22,550 nt of DNA from Oscillospiraceae bacterium. GTDB lineage: Bacteria > Bacillota > Clostridia > Oscillospirales > Ruminococcaceae. Below the pieces are notes generated by a model. The model had not been told where the DNA came from, ran no database searches, and was given only the letters and a program-made list of their open reading frames with translations. Shown here piece after piece: positions 1 through 6,988 of the stretch. Positions within the stretch are counted from its first letter, which is position 1. The number at the start of each line of letters is the position of its first letter. The DNA lies in the NCBI GenBank assembly GCA_029005335.1, contig JAQXFT010000140.1:1-22550 (forward strand), written 5' to 3'. The position numbers were made by a program, and so were the translations under genes.

Positions 1-159
1 ATGTCCGTCAGCACTATCCCATAAGGGCGATTTTTTTGGAGTTTTCCATATAATCTGAGGGTCGGGGCGTACAAGTGATATACCGCCCCATTTTTCGAGT
101 TTTTCTCCGTCAGATGTATCTATTATTCTGTAGTCTTTCCAGTTTTCTGCTATTCTCAA
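1..159 (-). CDS. RlmI-like class I SAM-dependent methyltransferase (N-terminal fragment)
   Basis: Partial gene: only the first 53 codons lie in the window and the rest runs off base 1. The start is a TTG at 159, chosen because an AGGAG lies 10 bases upstream (170-174) and the next upstream TTG (164) meets a stop after one codon. The visible peptide has the segments ENWKDY, GEKLEKWGG and LVRPDPQIIW, which I recognise from the N-terminus of a Firmicutes family annotated as SAM-dependent (rRNA-like) methyltransferases. The catalytic domain is outside the window, so the activity cannot be checked here. It follows the flavoprotein gene by 16 bases and its ribosome-binding site sits almost on that gene's stop codon, so it is probably the next gene of the ruv-glmM operon. 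The reading frame and start are fairly secure; the product name is moderate. Confidence 0.6.
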   Translation of the reverse strand, partial: MRIAENWKDYRIIDTSDGEKLEKWGGISLVRPDPQIIWKTPKKSPLWDSADGH

Positions 160-175
160 TTCAATTAATCTCCTT

Positions 176-868
176 TTATAAATTCCACGGCTTTATTTTT
201 CCGAACTGATATTTTTCTTCCCAGTATTTATCATCAGCTTTATTGAATCCGGATTTATGGAACTTTCCCATAATACTGAAAAAAACTCTTGTTTTTATTG
301 AAGGCTTGATTTTTCCGTTATGCGATTTTATTTTTCCTGCAATACTGTCAAGTTTTTTTTCAATCTGAATTTTCTTTTTTTCCTGTATAGTATCCCACGA
401 AACAGCCATAACAGCCTTTCCGTAACAATATGTTTTAGCAATGCCCCAGAAAAACATACTGTCCTTAATATCCTTGTTTGCAGATTTCATACCTGCTCCG
501 GCAGCCGTTGAAAGTATTACAGCCTGTTTACTGAACATCTTCGCTTCAGGACGATGAATAAGCCATCTGTAACCATAATGGTCAAGAAAAGCTTTCATAG
601 AACCCGTACAGTGATAAACATAAACAGGAGTTGTAAAAATCAGAACATCAGCTTCATCAATAGCATCAGTTATAGGTTTAAGCTTTTCATAGTGAGGACA
701 GAGCTTCTCATTCTTTACAAAGCAATTGGTACAGCCACAGCAAAATTCTCCGAAATCACGTGGAAGAAAAATTTCCTTTACATCTGATGAAAGCTTTTTT
801 GCAAGAATATTTCCCATATTCCATGTTGAACCTTTATGATTCTGTCCGTTTATGACGGTAACTTTCAT
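176..868 (-). CDS. Flavodoxin-fold NAD(P)H-dependent oxidoreductase with CX2CX2CX7C motif
   Basis: A 230-residue protein of the flavodoxin-like FMN reductase group (COG0655 type). The N-terminus MKVTVINGQNHKGST (residues 1-15) is the first strand plus the FMN phosphate-binding loop, and TTPVYVYHCTGSMKAFLD near residue 80 fits the second flavin contact. Cysteines at 43, 46, 49 and 57 give the CX2CX2CX7C spacing. In iron-sulfur flavoproteins such a compact motif binds a [4Fe-4S] cluster, but many family members keep it with no proven cluster. The likely role is electron transfer to an unidentified small molecule. The C-terminal 50 residues are basic and extend past the minimal fold. The gene begins 2 bases after glmM ends, so the two are probably co-transcribed and translationally coupled. 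Family is confident; substrate unknown. Confidence 0.82.
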   Translation of the reverse strand: MKVTVINGQNHKGSTWNMGNILAKKLSSDVKEIFLPRDFGEFCCGCTNCFVKNEKLCPHYEKLKPITDAIDEADVLIFTTPVYVYHCTGSMKAFLDHYGYRWLIHRPEAKMFSKQAVILSTAAGAGMKSANKDIKDSMFFWGIAKTYCYGKAVMAVSWDTIQEKKKIQIEKKLDSIAGKIKSHNGKIKPSIKTRVFFSIMGKFHKSGFNKADDKYWEEKYQFGKIKPWNL

Positions 869-870
869 TT

Positions 871-2217
871 TCAGATATGCTCCCTGATTTTATCTGCAAT
901 TTCATTAGCCATAGCGGTAATCTGTTCAGTATCCTTTCCCTCAAGCATAACTCTTACAAGAGGTTCTGTACCGCTTTCACGTACTAAAATTCTGCCGTCA
1001 TCACCGAGAATTTTCTCATATTTTTCAATAACAGCCTTTACATCATCATATGATTTCCAGTTGGCCTTTACTTCGGGAGTAACCTTTACATTGACCATAA
1101 TCTGCGGATATGAAGTCATAATTCCTGCAAGCTCGCTCATCTTAACTCCTGAATTTTGCAGTACTTCAAGAACCTTTACTCCTGAGAGCTGTCCGTCACC
1201 TGTAGTAGCTTCATCAAGGAATATTATATGACCGCTCTGCTCTCCGCCGATATTGTATCCGCCCTCAAGCATTTTTTCAAGCACATATCTGTCCCCCACG
1301 CTTGCTGTGATTATATTTATATCATTTTCCTTTGCAAACTGTGAAAATCCTATATTAGTCATAACTGTTACGACTGCTGAATTATTTTTAAGTCTGCCCT
1401 GTTCCTTATAAGCTTTTGAACATATTGCAATAAGCTTGTCGCCGTCAACAAGTTCTCCGTTTTCATCTACTGCAAGACATCTGTCCGCATCACCGTCAAA
1501 TGCAAGACCTATATCTGCTCCGGTTTCCTTTACAGCCTGCTGAAGTCCGCTTATATACGTTGAACCGCACTTGTCATTTATATTAGTACCGTCCGGATTG
1601 CAGTTAATATAAATACATTCAACGCCGATTCCTCCGAAAATCTGCTTTGCTGTTGCAGATGATGAACCGTTTGCACAGTCTATCATTACTTTCATTCCCT
1701 GAAAATCACCCTTTACAGACTTTCTTACATGATTTATGTAATTTTCAATGAGATTTTCACAATGTGTGATACGACCTACTTCTGTATGGGATTTTAAAGT
1801 AATTTCTTCGGGATTGTCAAGAATAAGACGTTCAATTTCTGCCTCTGTATCGTCCGAAAGCTTATAGCCTGTTGATGAAAAGAGCTTTATTCCGTTATAT
1901 TCAACACTGTTATGTGATGCCGAAATCATTACTCCTGCATCTGCCTTCTGTTCCTTTACAAGATATGCTACTGCCGGAGTAGGTACAACTCCGAGAATTA
2001 CAGCATCTGCACCTACGGAGCATATACCTGCACAGAGTGCTGATTCAAGAATATCAGATGAAATTCTTGTATCCTTTCCTATTAAAATTACCGGCTTGTG
2101 ATTCATAGTCTTAGTGAGTACAAGTGCTGCCGCACGTCCAATCTGCATAGCAAGCTCACAGGTTAATTCTGTTACTGCAATTCCTCTTGCACCGTCTGTT
2201 CCAAAAAGTCTTCCCAT
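871..2217 (-). CDS. glmM: Phosphoglucosamine mutase
   Basis: Converts glucosamine-6-phosphate to glucosamine-1-phosphate in the cytoplasm, on the route to UDP-GlcNAc for peptidoglycan and surface glycans. All four family signatures are present: the phosphoserine loop SASHN with the catalytic serine at 101, the metal-binding loop DGDADR at 241-246, the sugar-binding loop GEQSGH at 325-330, and the phosphate-binding loop RESGTEP at 413-419. The length of 448 residues is typical. The start MGRLFGTDGARG is the normal N-terminus, with AAGGAG upstream. It lies between the C39-like gene (26 bases) and the flavoprotein gene (2 bases), inside the ruv operon. That places cell-wall precursor supply under the same promoter as DNA repair, although an internal promoter cannot be excluded. 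Confidence 0.97.
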   Translation of the reverse strand: MGRLFGTDGARGIAVTELTCELAMQIGRAAALVLTKTMNHKPVILIGKDTRISSDILESALCAGICSVGADAVILGVVPTPAVAYLVKEQKADAGVMISASHNSVEYNGIKLFSSTGYKLSDDTEAEIERLILDNPEEITLKSHTEVGRITHCENLIENYINHVRKSVKGDFQGMKVMIDCANGSSSATAKQIFGGIGVECIYINCNPDGTNINDKCGSTYISGLQQAVKETGADIGLAFDGDADRCLAVDENGELVDGDKLIAICSKAYKEQGRLKNNSAVVTVMTNIGFSQFAKENDINIITASVGDRYVLEKMLEGGYNIGGEQSGHIIFLDEATTGDGQLSGVKVLEVLQNSGVKMSELAGIMTSYPQIMVNVKVTPEVKANWKSYDDVKAVIEKYEKILGDDGRILVRESGTEPLVRVMLEGKDTEQITAMANEIADKIREHI

Positions 2218-2243
2218 TGTAAAAAATCTCCTTATAATAAAAT

Positions 2244-2759
2244 TTATACGGCAACGGAATATATCGAAATAATTTTCCTGTTGCCTGCAAATGATTTGAA
2301 ATCAGGATATATTCTCTCATGGATATCCTGATTGTATCTGTTGTAAACTGTTATTCTGCCTTTATCCGGAATACAGAACATAGTATGAATACCCGAAAGA
2401 AAAGGCTTTCCGCACCATAGACTGATTATAAATGCGGATATTCCGTCCGTTTTATATATACGCTCCGCTTTGAGGCTGAGAGAATCCCCGAGCCTGTCAA
2501 AGCAGTATGGATTACTTCCGAAAGCTCCCAGTAATATTCTATGCTTTTCCATAATATATGACACTTCATAAAGAGGTATATTTTTTCCGGAATATAAAAG
2601 TGCATTGTATACGGCTATAACCTCACAGCCGTTATATGACATACTGAATAAGCCGTATCTTAAATGCGGAATAATTCCGGTTGACTGACCGTTAATCATA
2701 CCATTTATTTTTCCTGAAAATTCAGCATTATGAAATCTGTTTTTCTCTCTTATACTCAT
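2244..2759 (-). CDS. Conserved hypothetical protein, C39-like/papain-like cysteine peptidase fold
   Basis: A 171-residue protein with no signal peptide and no clear membrane span. The segment SMSYNGCEVIAVYNALL (residues 39-55) resembles the catalytic-cysteine helix of C39-like peptidases, with Cys45 at the helix start. A histidine in SGIHTMFC (His125) and an asparagine in VYNRYN (Asn140) follow in the order and spacing expected for a Cys-His-Asn/Asp triad. Catalysis is inferred from this pattern only; some proteins with this fold are inactive. Its ATG overlaps the ruvB stop as ATGA, so translation is coupled to ruvB. The context (ruvB, glmM) gives no obvious substrate. It could also be a structural protein unrelated to peptidases. 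The reading frame is secure, the fold moderate, the function unknown. Confidence 0.75.
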   Translation of the reverse strand: MSIREKNRFHNAEFSGKINGMINGQSTGIIPHLRYGLFSMSYNGCEVIAVYNALLYSGKNIPLYEVSYIMEKHRILLGAFGSNPYCFDRLGDSLSLKAERIYKTDGISAFIISLWCGKPFLSGIHTMFCIPDKGRITVYNRYNQDIHERIYPDFKSFAGNRKIISIYSVAV

Positions 2760-3811
2760 GGATTTCCGAAAGTCATCTGTCCGCTGTTATTATCGGGAAT
2801 TTTATATCCCAGATGCTTATATGCAAGGTTTGTCGCACAGCGTCCCCTCGGAGTTCTTCCAAGAAATCCTAACTGCATTAAAAAAGGCTCGCATACATCT
2901 TCGAGAGTAACGGCCTCCTCACCGAGTGCAGAAGCAAGCGTTTCCAGACCCACAGGGCCTCCGTTATAGCCCTTTATAATCATTTCAAGCATACGCCTGT
3001 CAAGACTGTCAAGACCCAGCTTGTCAATTTCAAGTCTGCTCAATGCTATCGAGGCTATTTCCTGAGTAATTTTTCCATTTCCCATAACATCGGCAAAATC
3101 ACGCACACGCTTCAGAAGTCTGTTGGCGATACGGGGCGTACCTCTTGCACGTCCGGCAATTTCCTTTGCACCGTCAGCCGTACACGGTATTCCCAGAATC
3201 ATACTGCTCCGGCGTATGATATCCGTAAGCTGTTCCTGATTATACAATTCAAGTCTCTGTATAACTCCGAACCTGTCACGCAACGGAGATGAAAGCTGTC
3301 CGGCTCTTGTTGTAGCTCCGATAAGTGTAAAAGGTCTCAAATCCATTCTTATAGAACGTGCAGAAGGCCCTTTTCCGAGTATAATATCAATAACCCTGTC
3401 CTCCATAGCCGGATACAGAATCTCCTCAACGGCTCTTGAAAGCCTGTGGATTTCATCTATAAAAAGCACATCATTATCATTCAGACTTGTCAGAAGTGAT
3501 GCAAGATCACCCGGCTTTTCTATAGCAGGGCCTGTTGTAATTCTGAGATTCACTCCCATTTCATGAGCTATAATTGCTGAAAGCGTTGTTTTTCCCAGTC
3601 CGGGAGGTCCGTATAATAATACATGGTCGAGAGGCTCTCCGCGTCTTTTAGCTGCCTCTATATATATTGCAAGATTCTGCTTTACCTTATCCTGTCCGAT
3701 ATACTCATTCAGTGTCTGCGGACGGAGGGTGATTTCAATTTCAGAATCCTCCGGAGTATTGTCGGGAGTAATTATTCTCGGAGCAAACTCCATATCATCT
3801 GTTTCAATCAA
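2756..3811 (-). CDS. ruvB: Holliday junction branch-migration ATPase RuvB
   Basis: The AAA+ motor that, with RuvA, drives branch migration of Holliday junctions in recombinational repair. Visible elements: Walker A GPPGLGKT at 68-75, Walker B LFIDEIH around 116-122, sensor 1 and arginine-finger segment GATTRAG at 165-171, and a C-terminal winged-helix segment ending in GFLGRTPRGR. The length of 351 residues is normal. The start is a TTG at 3811, chosen because a perfect AGGAGG lies 8 bases upstream (3820-3825); the first in-frame ATG is at codon 7 and has no such site. The gene is separated from ruvA by an SseB-like gene, an insertion into the usual ruvC-ruvA-ruvB order. The stop overlaps the next gene by ATGA. 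Confidence 0.97.
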   Translation of the reverse strand: MIETDDMEFAPRIITPDNTPEDSEIEITLRPQTLNEYIGQDKVKQNLAIYIEAAKRRGEPLDHVLLYGPPGLGKTTLSAIIAHEMGVNLRITTGPAIEKPGDLASLLTSLNDNDVLFIDEIHRLSRAVEEILYPAMEDRVIDIILGKGPSARSIRMDLRPFTLIGATTRAGQLSSPLRDRFGVIQRLELYNQEQLTDIIRRSSMILGIPCTADGAKEIAGRARGTPRIANRLLKRVRDFADVMGNGKITQEIASIALSRLEIDKLGLDSLDRRMLEMIIKGYNGGPVGLETLASALGEEAVTLEDVCEPFLMQLGFLGRTPRGRCATNLAYKHLGYKIPDNNSGQMTFGNP

Positions 3812-3835
3812 GGGGAAATCCTCCTTTTATACAAA

Positions 3836-4567
3836 TTATTTTTCAAAATATCTTTTCTTTCTCACATAAAAAGGCTCAAAGCCGGAAACTGCTTTTTTTG
3901 CTATATCCTGTTCATAGCTGAGAAAACAAAGATGTTCATTATTTCTGGTGGTTTTTGAGAGACACTTTGAAAGCGGTACAAATAGCTTTCTTGTACTTCC
4001 AATCATGTCTATGATGAGAAGTATCTGAGGTTTTTCGCTTCCTCTCATCATCTCCATTATGTAAGCCTTGTCAACGTTGGGCTGTTTTGAAAGAAATTTT
4101 GATGATGCTTTTATAATATGGCTTACGTCATGGGTTGGCTTCCGGTATGATATAGTATCAGCTTCGTTGTATGAAATTGCTTTTATTTTCAGATGCTGTG
4201 CAATCATCAGAATACTTTTTATCTCCTGAGAAGAAAACTCCTTGCCGTATGAATTCGGATTCAGCACAGCGGATACTGACTGTATCAAATCAAAGAATCT
4301 CAGACAATTCATCTTATAGCAGTCAACATATCTCTTTGCAAACTGCTGTAAGGCTCTGAAGCTTGTAAAAAACGGTATAAACATTCTGCCTTCGGGATTG
4401 CTTACGGTAATAAGTTCAAGCTGAATACCCTCATTCTGACGTCCTCTTTCCTGCTTTACAGGATAACGGCATATAACATATATATCACTTTTTATAAGAG
4501 TCTGAAGAAATACCGCACGCTTTGACGGGTCGGTAATTGCCTGTTTCAGTAACTCATCTAAATTCAT
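3836..4567 (-). CDS. SseB family protein
   Basis: A 243-residue soluble protein that resembles the SseB (enhanced serine sensitivity) family. The N-terminal part has the typical layout: a short helix (LLKQAITDPSKRAVFLQTLIKS), a strand, then IPFFTSFRALQQFAKRY (about residues 64-80), and LNPNSYGKEFSSQEI (about residues 102-116), the family's conserved asparagine-proline-rich turn. The C-terminal part, from about 155, looks like the SseB C-terminal domain with a hydrophobic strand QILLIIDMIG. The biochemical role of this family is not settled. The gene sits between ruvA and ruvB with 24-25 base gaps, suggesting co-transcription rather than a functional link to branch migration. No signal peptide or membrane segment is visible. 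Family assignment is by pattern recognition. Confidence 0.75.
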   Translation of the reverse strand: MNLDELLKQAITDPSKRAVFLQTLIKSDIYVICRYPVKQERGRQNEGIQLELITVSNPEGRMFIPFFTSFRALQQFAKRYVDCYKMNCLRFFDLIQSVSAVLNPNSYGKEFSSQEIKSILMIAQHLKIKAISYNEADTISYRKPTHDVSHIIKASSKFLSKQPNVDKAYIMEMMRGSEKPQILLIIDMIGSTRKLFVPLSKCLSKTTRNNEHLCFLSYEQDIAKKAVSGFEPFYVRKKRYFEK

Positions 4568-4592
4568 TTAAACCAACTCGCTTTCAAAAAAA

Positions 4593-5192
4593 CTATTTTT
4601 TGCTCATTGCCCTGAGAACCTCTCTGATAAGTCCGGCTGTATCAAGCTTTTCATCAAGTCCGGAAAGAACCGGCATAACCTCGCTCTGGGTATATCCCAG
4701 AACCATAAGTCCCTCAAGTGCCTCTGAACGTGCGGAATTTCTTTTAATAACCGCCTCTGAAGCTCCTGAAAGCTCATATCCGGAACTTTCGGCAGTAACC
4801 TTATCTTTAAGCTCCAGCACAATTCTCTGAGCCGTTTTTGCTCCTATGCCTTTTGATTTTGTAAGTGTCCTGCTGTCTCCGGAGGCTATAATCGTTGCGA
4901 ACTGTTCAGGCGTAAAATCAGAAAGTATTGAAAGTCCCGCCTTAGCACCTACACCGGATACCGAAAGAAGCATTTTAAAGCAATTAAGCTCACTTTTGTC
5001 CGCAAATCCAAAAAGCTCTATACCTCCCTCATGGACATTCATAAAAGTATAAAGAACTGTTTCATTCTCACCGCATTCAAGCCGTGAAAGCGTATTAAGA
5101 GTAGTACGGCAGGCATATCCTACACCTCCGCATTCTATAACAGCAAGATTATCCTCCTTGCAGATAATTCTGCCCCTTAAACTATATATCAT
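4593..5192 (-). CDS. ruvA: Holliday junction DNA-binding protein RuvA
   Basis: Tetrameric junction-binding subunit that loads RuvB on Holliday junctions. The N-terminal OB-fold begins MIYSLRGRI and contains the conserved GGVGY (22-26) and the HVNEGG-like segment MNVHEGGIELFGF (51-63). Two helix-hairpin-helix motifs follow: LSVSGVGAKAG (76-86) and SKGIGAKTAQR (113-123). A less conserved linker leads to the small domain III, EALEGLMVLGYTQSEV (158-172), which contacts RuvB. The 199 residues are standard. The ATG at 5192 has GGAGAG a few bases upstream. It is the second gene of the operon, 31 bases after ruvC. Confidence 0.97.
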   Translation of the reverse strand: MIYSLRGRIICKEDNLAVIECGGVGYACRTTLNTLSRLECGENETVLYTFMNVHEGGIELFGFADKSELNCFKMLLSVSGVGAKAGLSILSDFTPEQFATIIASGDSRTLTKSKGIGAKTAQRIVLELKDKVTAESSGYELSGASEAVIKRNSARSEALEGLMVLGYTQSEVMPVLSGLDEKLDTAGLIREVLRAMSKK

Positions 5193-5223
5193 AAATTATC
5201 TCTCCAAAAGCAAAAAAATTTTT

Positions 5224-5712
5224 CTATCCGAAACGGCTTGTATGACCATGGCATATCGCAATCGCAAGAGCATCAGCAGCATCATCAGGTCTGGGAATAT
5301 GTGCAAGTCCCAGTATCTGACGTGTCATTTCCATTACCTGACGTTTTTCTGCCTTTCCGTAGCCCACTACTGACTGCTTTACCTGCAGTGGTGTATATTC
5401 TGATACCGGAATATTACGTATTGCTGATGATAAAAGCACTATTCCCCTTGCCTGTGCCACATCAATAGCCGTTTTCTGATTTGTAGTGAAATAAAGACGC
5501 TCTATAGCCATACAGTCAGGCTGGAATCTTTCAAAAATAAATTCTGTATCCTCGTGAATCGCTCTGAGACGGCTTGTGAACTCCATATCAGCACTTGTAG
5601 TTATAGCACCGTATTCAACCGGAGTAAATCTGAATCCGTCATAATCCAGAACTCCGAAGCCTACTATTGCATATCCGGGGTCAATTCCCAGTATTCTTAT
5701 ATTTTTCCTCAT
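5224..5712 (-). CDS. ruvC: Holliday junction resolvase RuvC
   Basis: Endonuclease that resolves Holliday junctions by paired symmetric nicks; it needs Mg2+. The four acidic catalytic residues are visible: Asp11 in GIDPGYA, Glu71 in MAIERLYF, and Asp144 and Asp147 in PDDAADALAIAICH. The family segment ARGIVLLS (88-95) is also present. The length of 162 residues is typical. It is the first gene of the minus-strand operon; its ATG at 5712 lies about 40 bases downstream of a well-formed -10 box, with only a weak AAAGG as ribosome-binding site. All three Ruv proteins are therefore made from this one locus. Confidence 0.97.
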   Translation of the reverse strand: MRKNIRILGIDPGYAIVGFGVLDYDGFRFTPVEYGAITTSADMEFTSRLRAIHEDTEFIFERFQPDCMAIERLYFTTNQKTAIDVAQARGIVLLSSAIRNIPVSEYTPLQVKQSVVGYGKAEKRQVMEMTRQILGLAHIPRPDDAADALAIAICHGHTSRFG

Positions 5713-5750
5713 CTGTATAAAACCTTTGCTGAAAATCAGTATCAGTATTT

Positions 5751-5780
5751 ATTATAGCACAAATCCACGTCCGATTGCAA
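5751..5780 (-). promoter_or_regulatory. Promoter of the ruvC-ruvA-sseB-ruvB-glmM operon
   Basis: On the minus strand a -35 box TTGCAA (5775-5780) and a -10 box TATAAT (5751-5756) are separated by 18 bases. TGC immediately precedes the -10 box, giving an extended -10 element. It points at ruvC, about 40 bases away, and is the only good sigma-A-type match there. No LexA/DinR operator was recognised by eye. Confidence 0.7.
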
Positions 5781-5799
5781 TATATTTATAATCTTTTTG

Positions 5800-5828
5800 T
5801 TGCAATTTTCAAAAAAATCTGATAGAAT
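5800..5828 (+). promoter_or_regulatory. Promoter of pheA-metH
   Basis: A -35 box TTGCAA (5800-5805), a 17-base spacer and a -10 box TAGAAT (5823-5828) point toward pheA. Transcription would start near 5835, leaving about 34 bases of leader. That is too short for a T-box, attenuator or riboswitch, so no RNA-based control is visible. It lies back to back with the ruvC promoter, about 20 bases apart. Confidence 0.65.
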
Positions 5829-5868
5829 ATATATTATAATAATAATTCCGAAATGAGGTATTTTTTTT

Positions 5869-6987
5869 ATGGATTTGAATCAACTCCGTGAAAGTATTGA
5901 CAGTATTGACAGTCAGATACTTGAACTCTTTGAAAAGCGTATGGAGCTTTGCAAAAATGTTGCAGTATATAAAAAGGCAAATAATCTTCCGATATTTCAG
6001 AGCAGCCGTGAAAACCAGATTATTGAAAAAGTAAGAGAAAAAACAACAAATCCAGGTCTGAAAAACGGTTCTGCTGTTTTATTTACGGCTATTATGGATA
6101 TAAGCAAATATCTCCAGCAACAGGAAATCATGAAAGAGGATTCTCACATAAGCTTTACTTCCATTGAAAATCTCGGAGATGCTGAAAAAATAGGCTGTCA
6201 GGGAACTTCCGGAGCTAACTCGGAAACCGCTGCCTCTATGATTTTCGGAGACAAGCCCATAACATTCTATCAGACATTTGAAGATGTTTTCCGTGCTGTG
6301 GAAAATTGTGATGTTGACTATGGAATAATTCCCGTTCAGAACTCAACAGCCGGCTCTGTAACTCCGGCATACGACCTTATGAGAAAATACGATTTTCATA
6401 TAGTATGCTCGGTATGCGTTGAAATCACAAACTGTCTTGCCGTAAAAAATGACATAGAAATAAAAGATATTGAGTGCGTTTATTCTCACCCTCAGGCACT
6501 TTCACAGTGTTCTGATTTTCTTGAAAAAAACGGTCTCAAGGCTCAGCAATACGGAAATACTGCTACTGCTGCAAAATTTGTATCTGAAAGCAATGAAAAT
6601 ATCGCTGTTATATGCTCTGAAGAATGTGCAGTGAATCTCGGACTTAAAATACTTGCAAAGGGTATCTCCAACTTTATACCCAACTATACAAAATTCATAT
6701 GCATATCAAAGGATTTCAAGGTGCTTCCCGATGCCGATACTATTTCCGTAATTCTCAATATTCCCAATACTTCCGGAAGTCTCTACAGACTTCTTGCAAA
6801 ATTCATCACCGGAGGCATGAATCTCGACAGAATCGAAAGCCGTCCGATTAAAAACGGAAGCTTTGATGCAATGTTCTATCTGAATTTTAAAGGGAATATT
6901 CATGATAAAGATGTACAGACTTTAATCAGAGGGCTTGAATCTGAACTCGAATATTTCAAGCTTCTTGGTGCGTATGCGGAGGAATAA
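5869..6987 (+). CDS. pheA: Bifunctional chorismate mutase/prephenate dehydratase (P-protein)
   Basis: Turns chorismate into prephenate and then phenylpyruvate, the committed branch to phenylalanine. Three parts are visible in 372 residues. The AroQ-type mutase (about 1-85) has LRESIDSIDSQILELFEKR and ENQIIEKV. The dehydratase (about 105-280) has GCQGTSGANSETAA, PVQNSTAGSVTPAYDLM and VYSHPQALSQC. The C-terminal ACT domain (about 290-370) has SGSLYRLL (302-309) and ESRP (323-326), the phenylalanine-sensing signature, so allosteric feedback inhibition is likely. In the dehydratase, PNYTKF (271-276) stands where DN-TRF is common, and NTATAA where D-TA is common; the key threonine is kept. GAGG lies 10 bases before the ATG. 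The next gene starts 1 base after its stop, with its ribosome-binding site inside the last codons of pheA. Confidence 0.95.
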   Translation: MDLNQLRESIDSIDSQILELFEKRMELCKNVAVYKKANNLPIFQSSRENQIIEKVREKTTNPGLKNGSAVLFTAIMDISKYLQQQEIMKEDSHISFTSIENLGDAEKIGCQGTSGANSETAASMIFGDKPITFYQTFEDVFRAVENCDVDYGIIPVQNSTAGSVTPAYDLMRKYDFHIVCSVCVEITNCLAVKNDIEIKDIECVYSHPQALSQCSDFLEKNGLKAQQYGNTATAAKFVSESNENIAVICSEECAVNLGLKILAKGISNFIPNYTKFICISKDFKVLPDADTISVILNIPNTSGSLYRLLAKFITGGMNLDRIESRPIKNGSFDAMFYLNFKGNIHDKDVQTLIRGLESELEYFKLLGAYAEE

Positions 6988-6988
6988 T

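Noticed and set aside
176..868. Definite iron-sulfur flavoprotein
   Set aside because: The cysteine spacing fits, but the same pattern is common in flavodoxin-fold oxidoreductases without a shown cluster, so only the motif is reported.
4604..4822. 72-codon frame overlapping ruvA on the same strand
   Set aside because: It is a shifted reading of the ruvA C-terminal region; ruvA itself is intact and full length.
5713..5868. Phenylalanine attenuator or T-box before pheA
   Set aside because: The predicted leader is only about 34 bases, with no Phe-rich ORF, no T-box core and no terminator hairpin.
6935..6988. Extended start of the methionine synthase reading frame overlapping pheA
   Set aside because: It adds 18 residues not found in the family, lacks a ribosome-binding site, and the ATG at 6989 has GGAGG six bases upstream.
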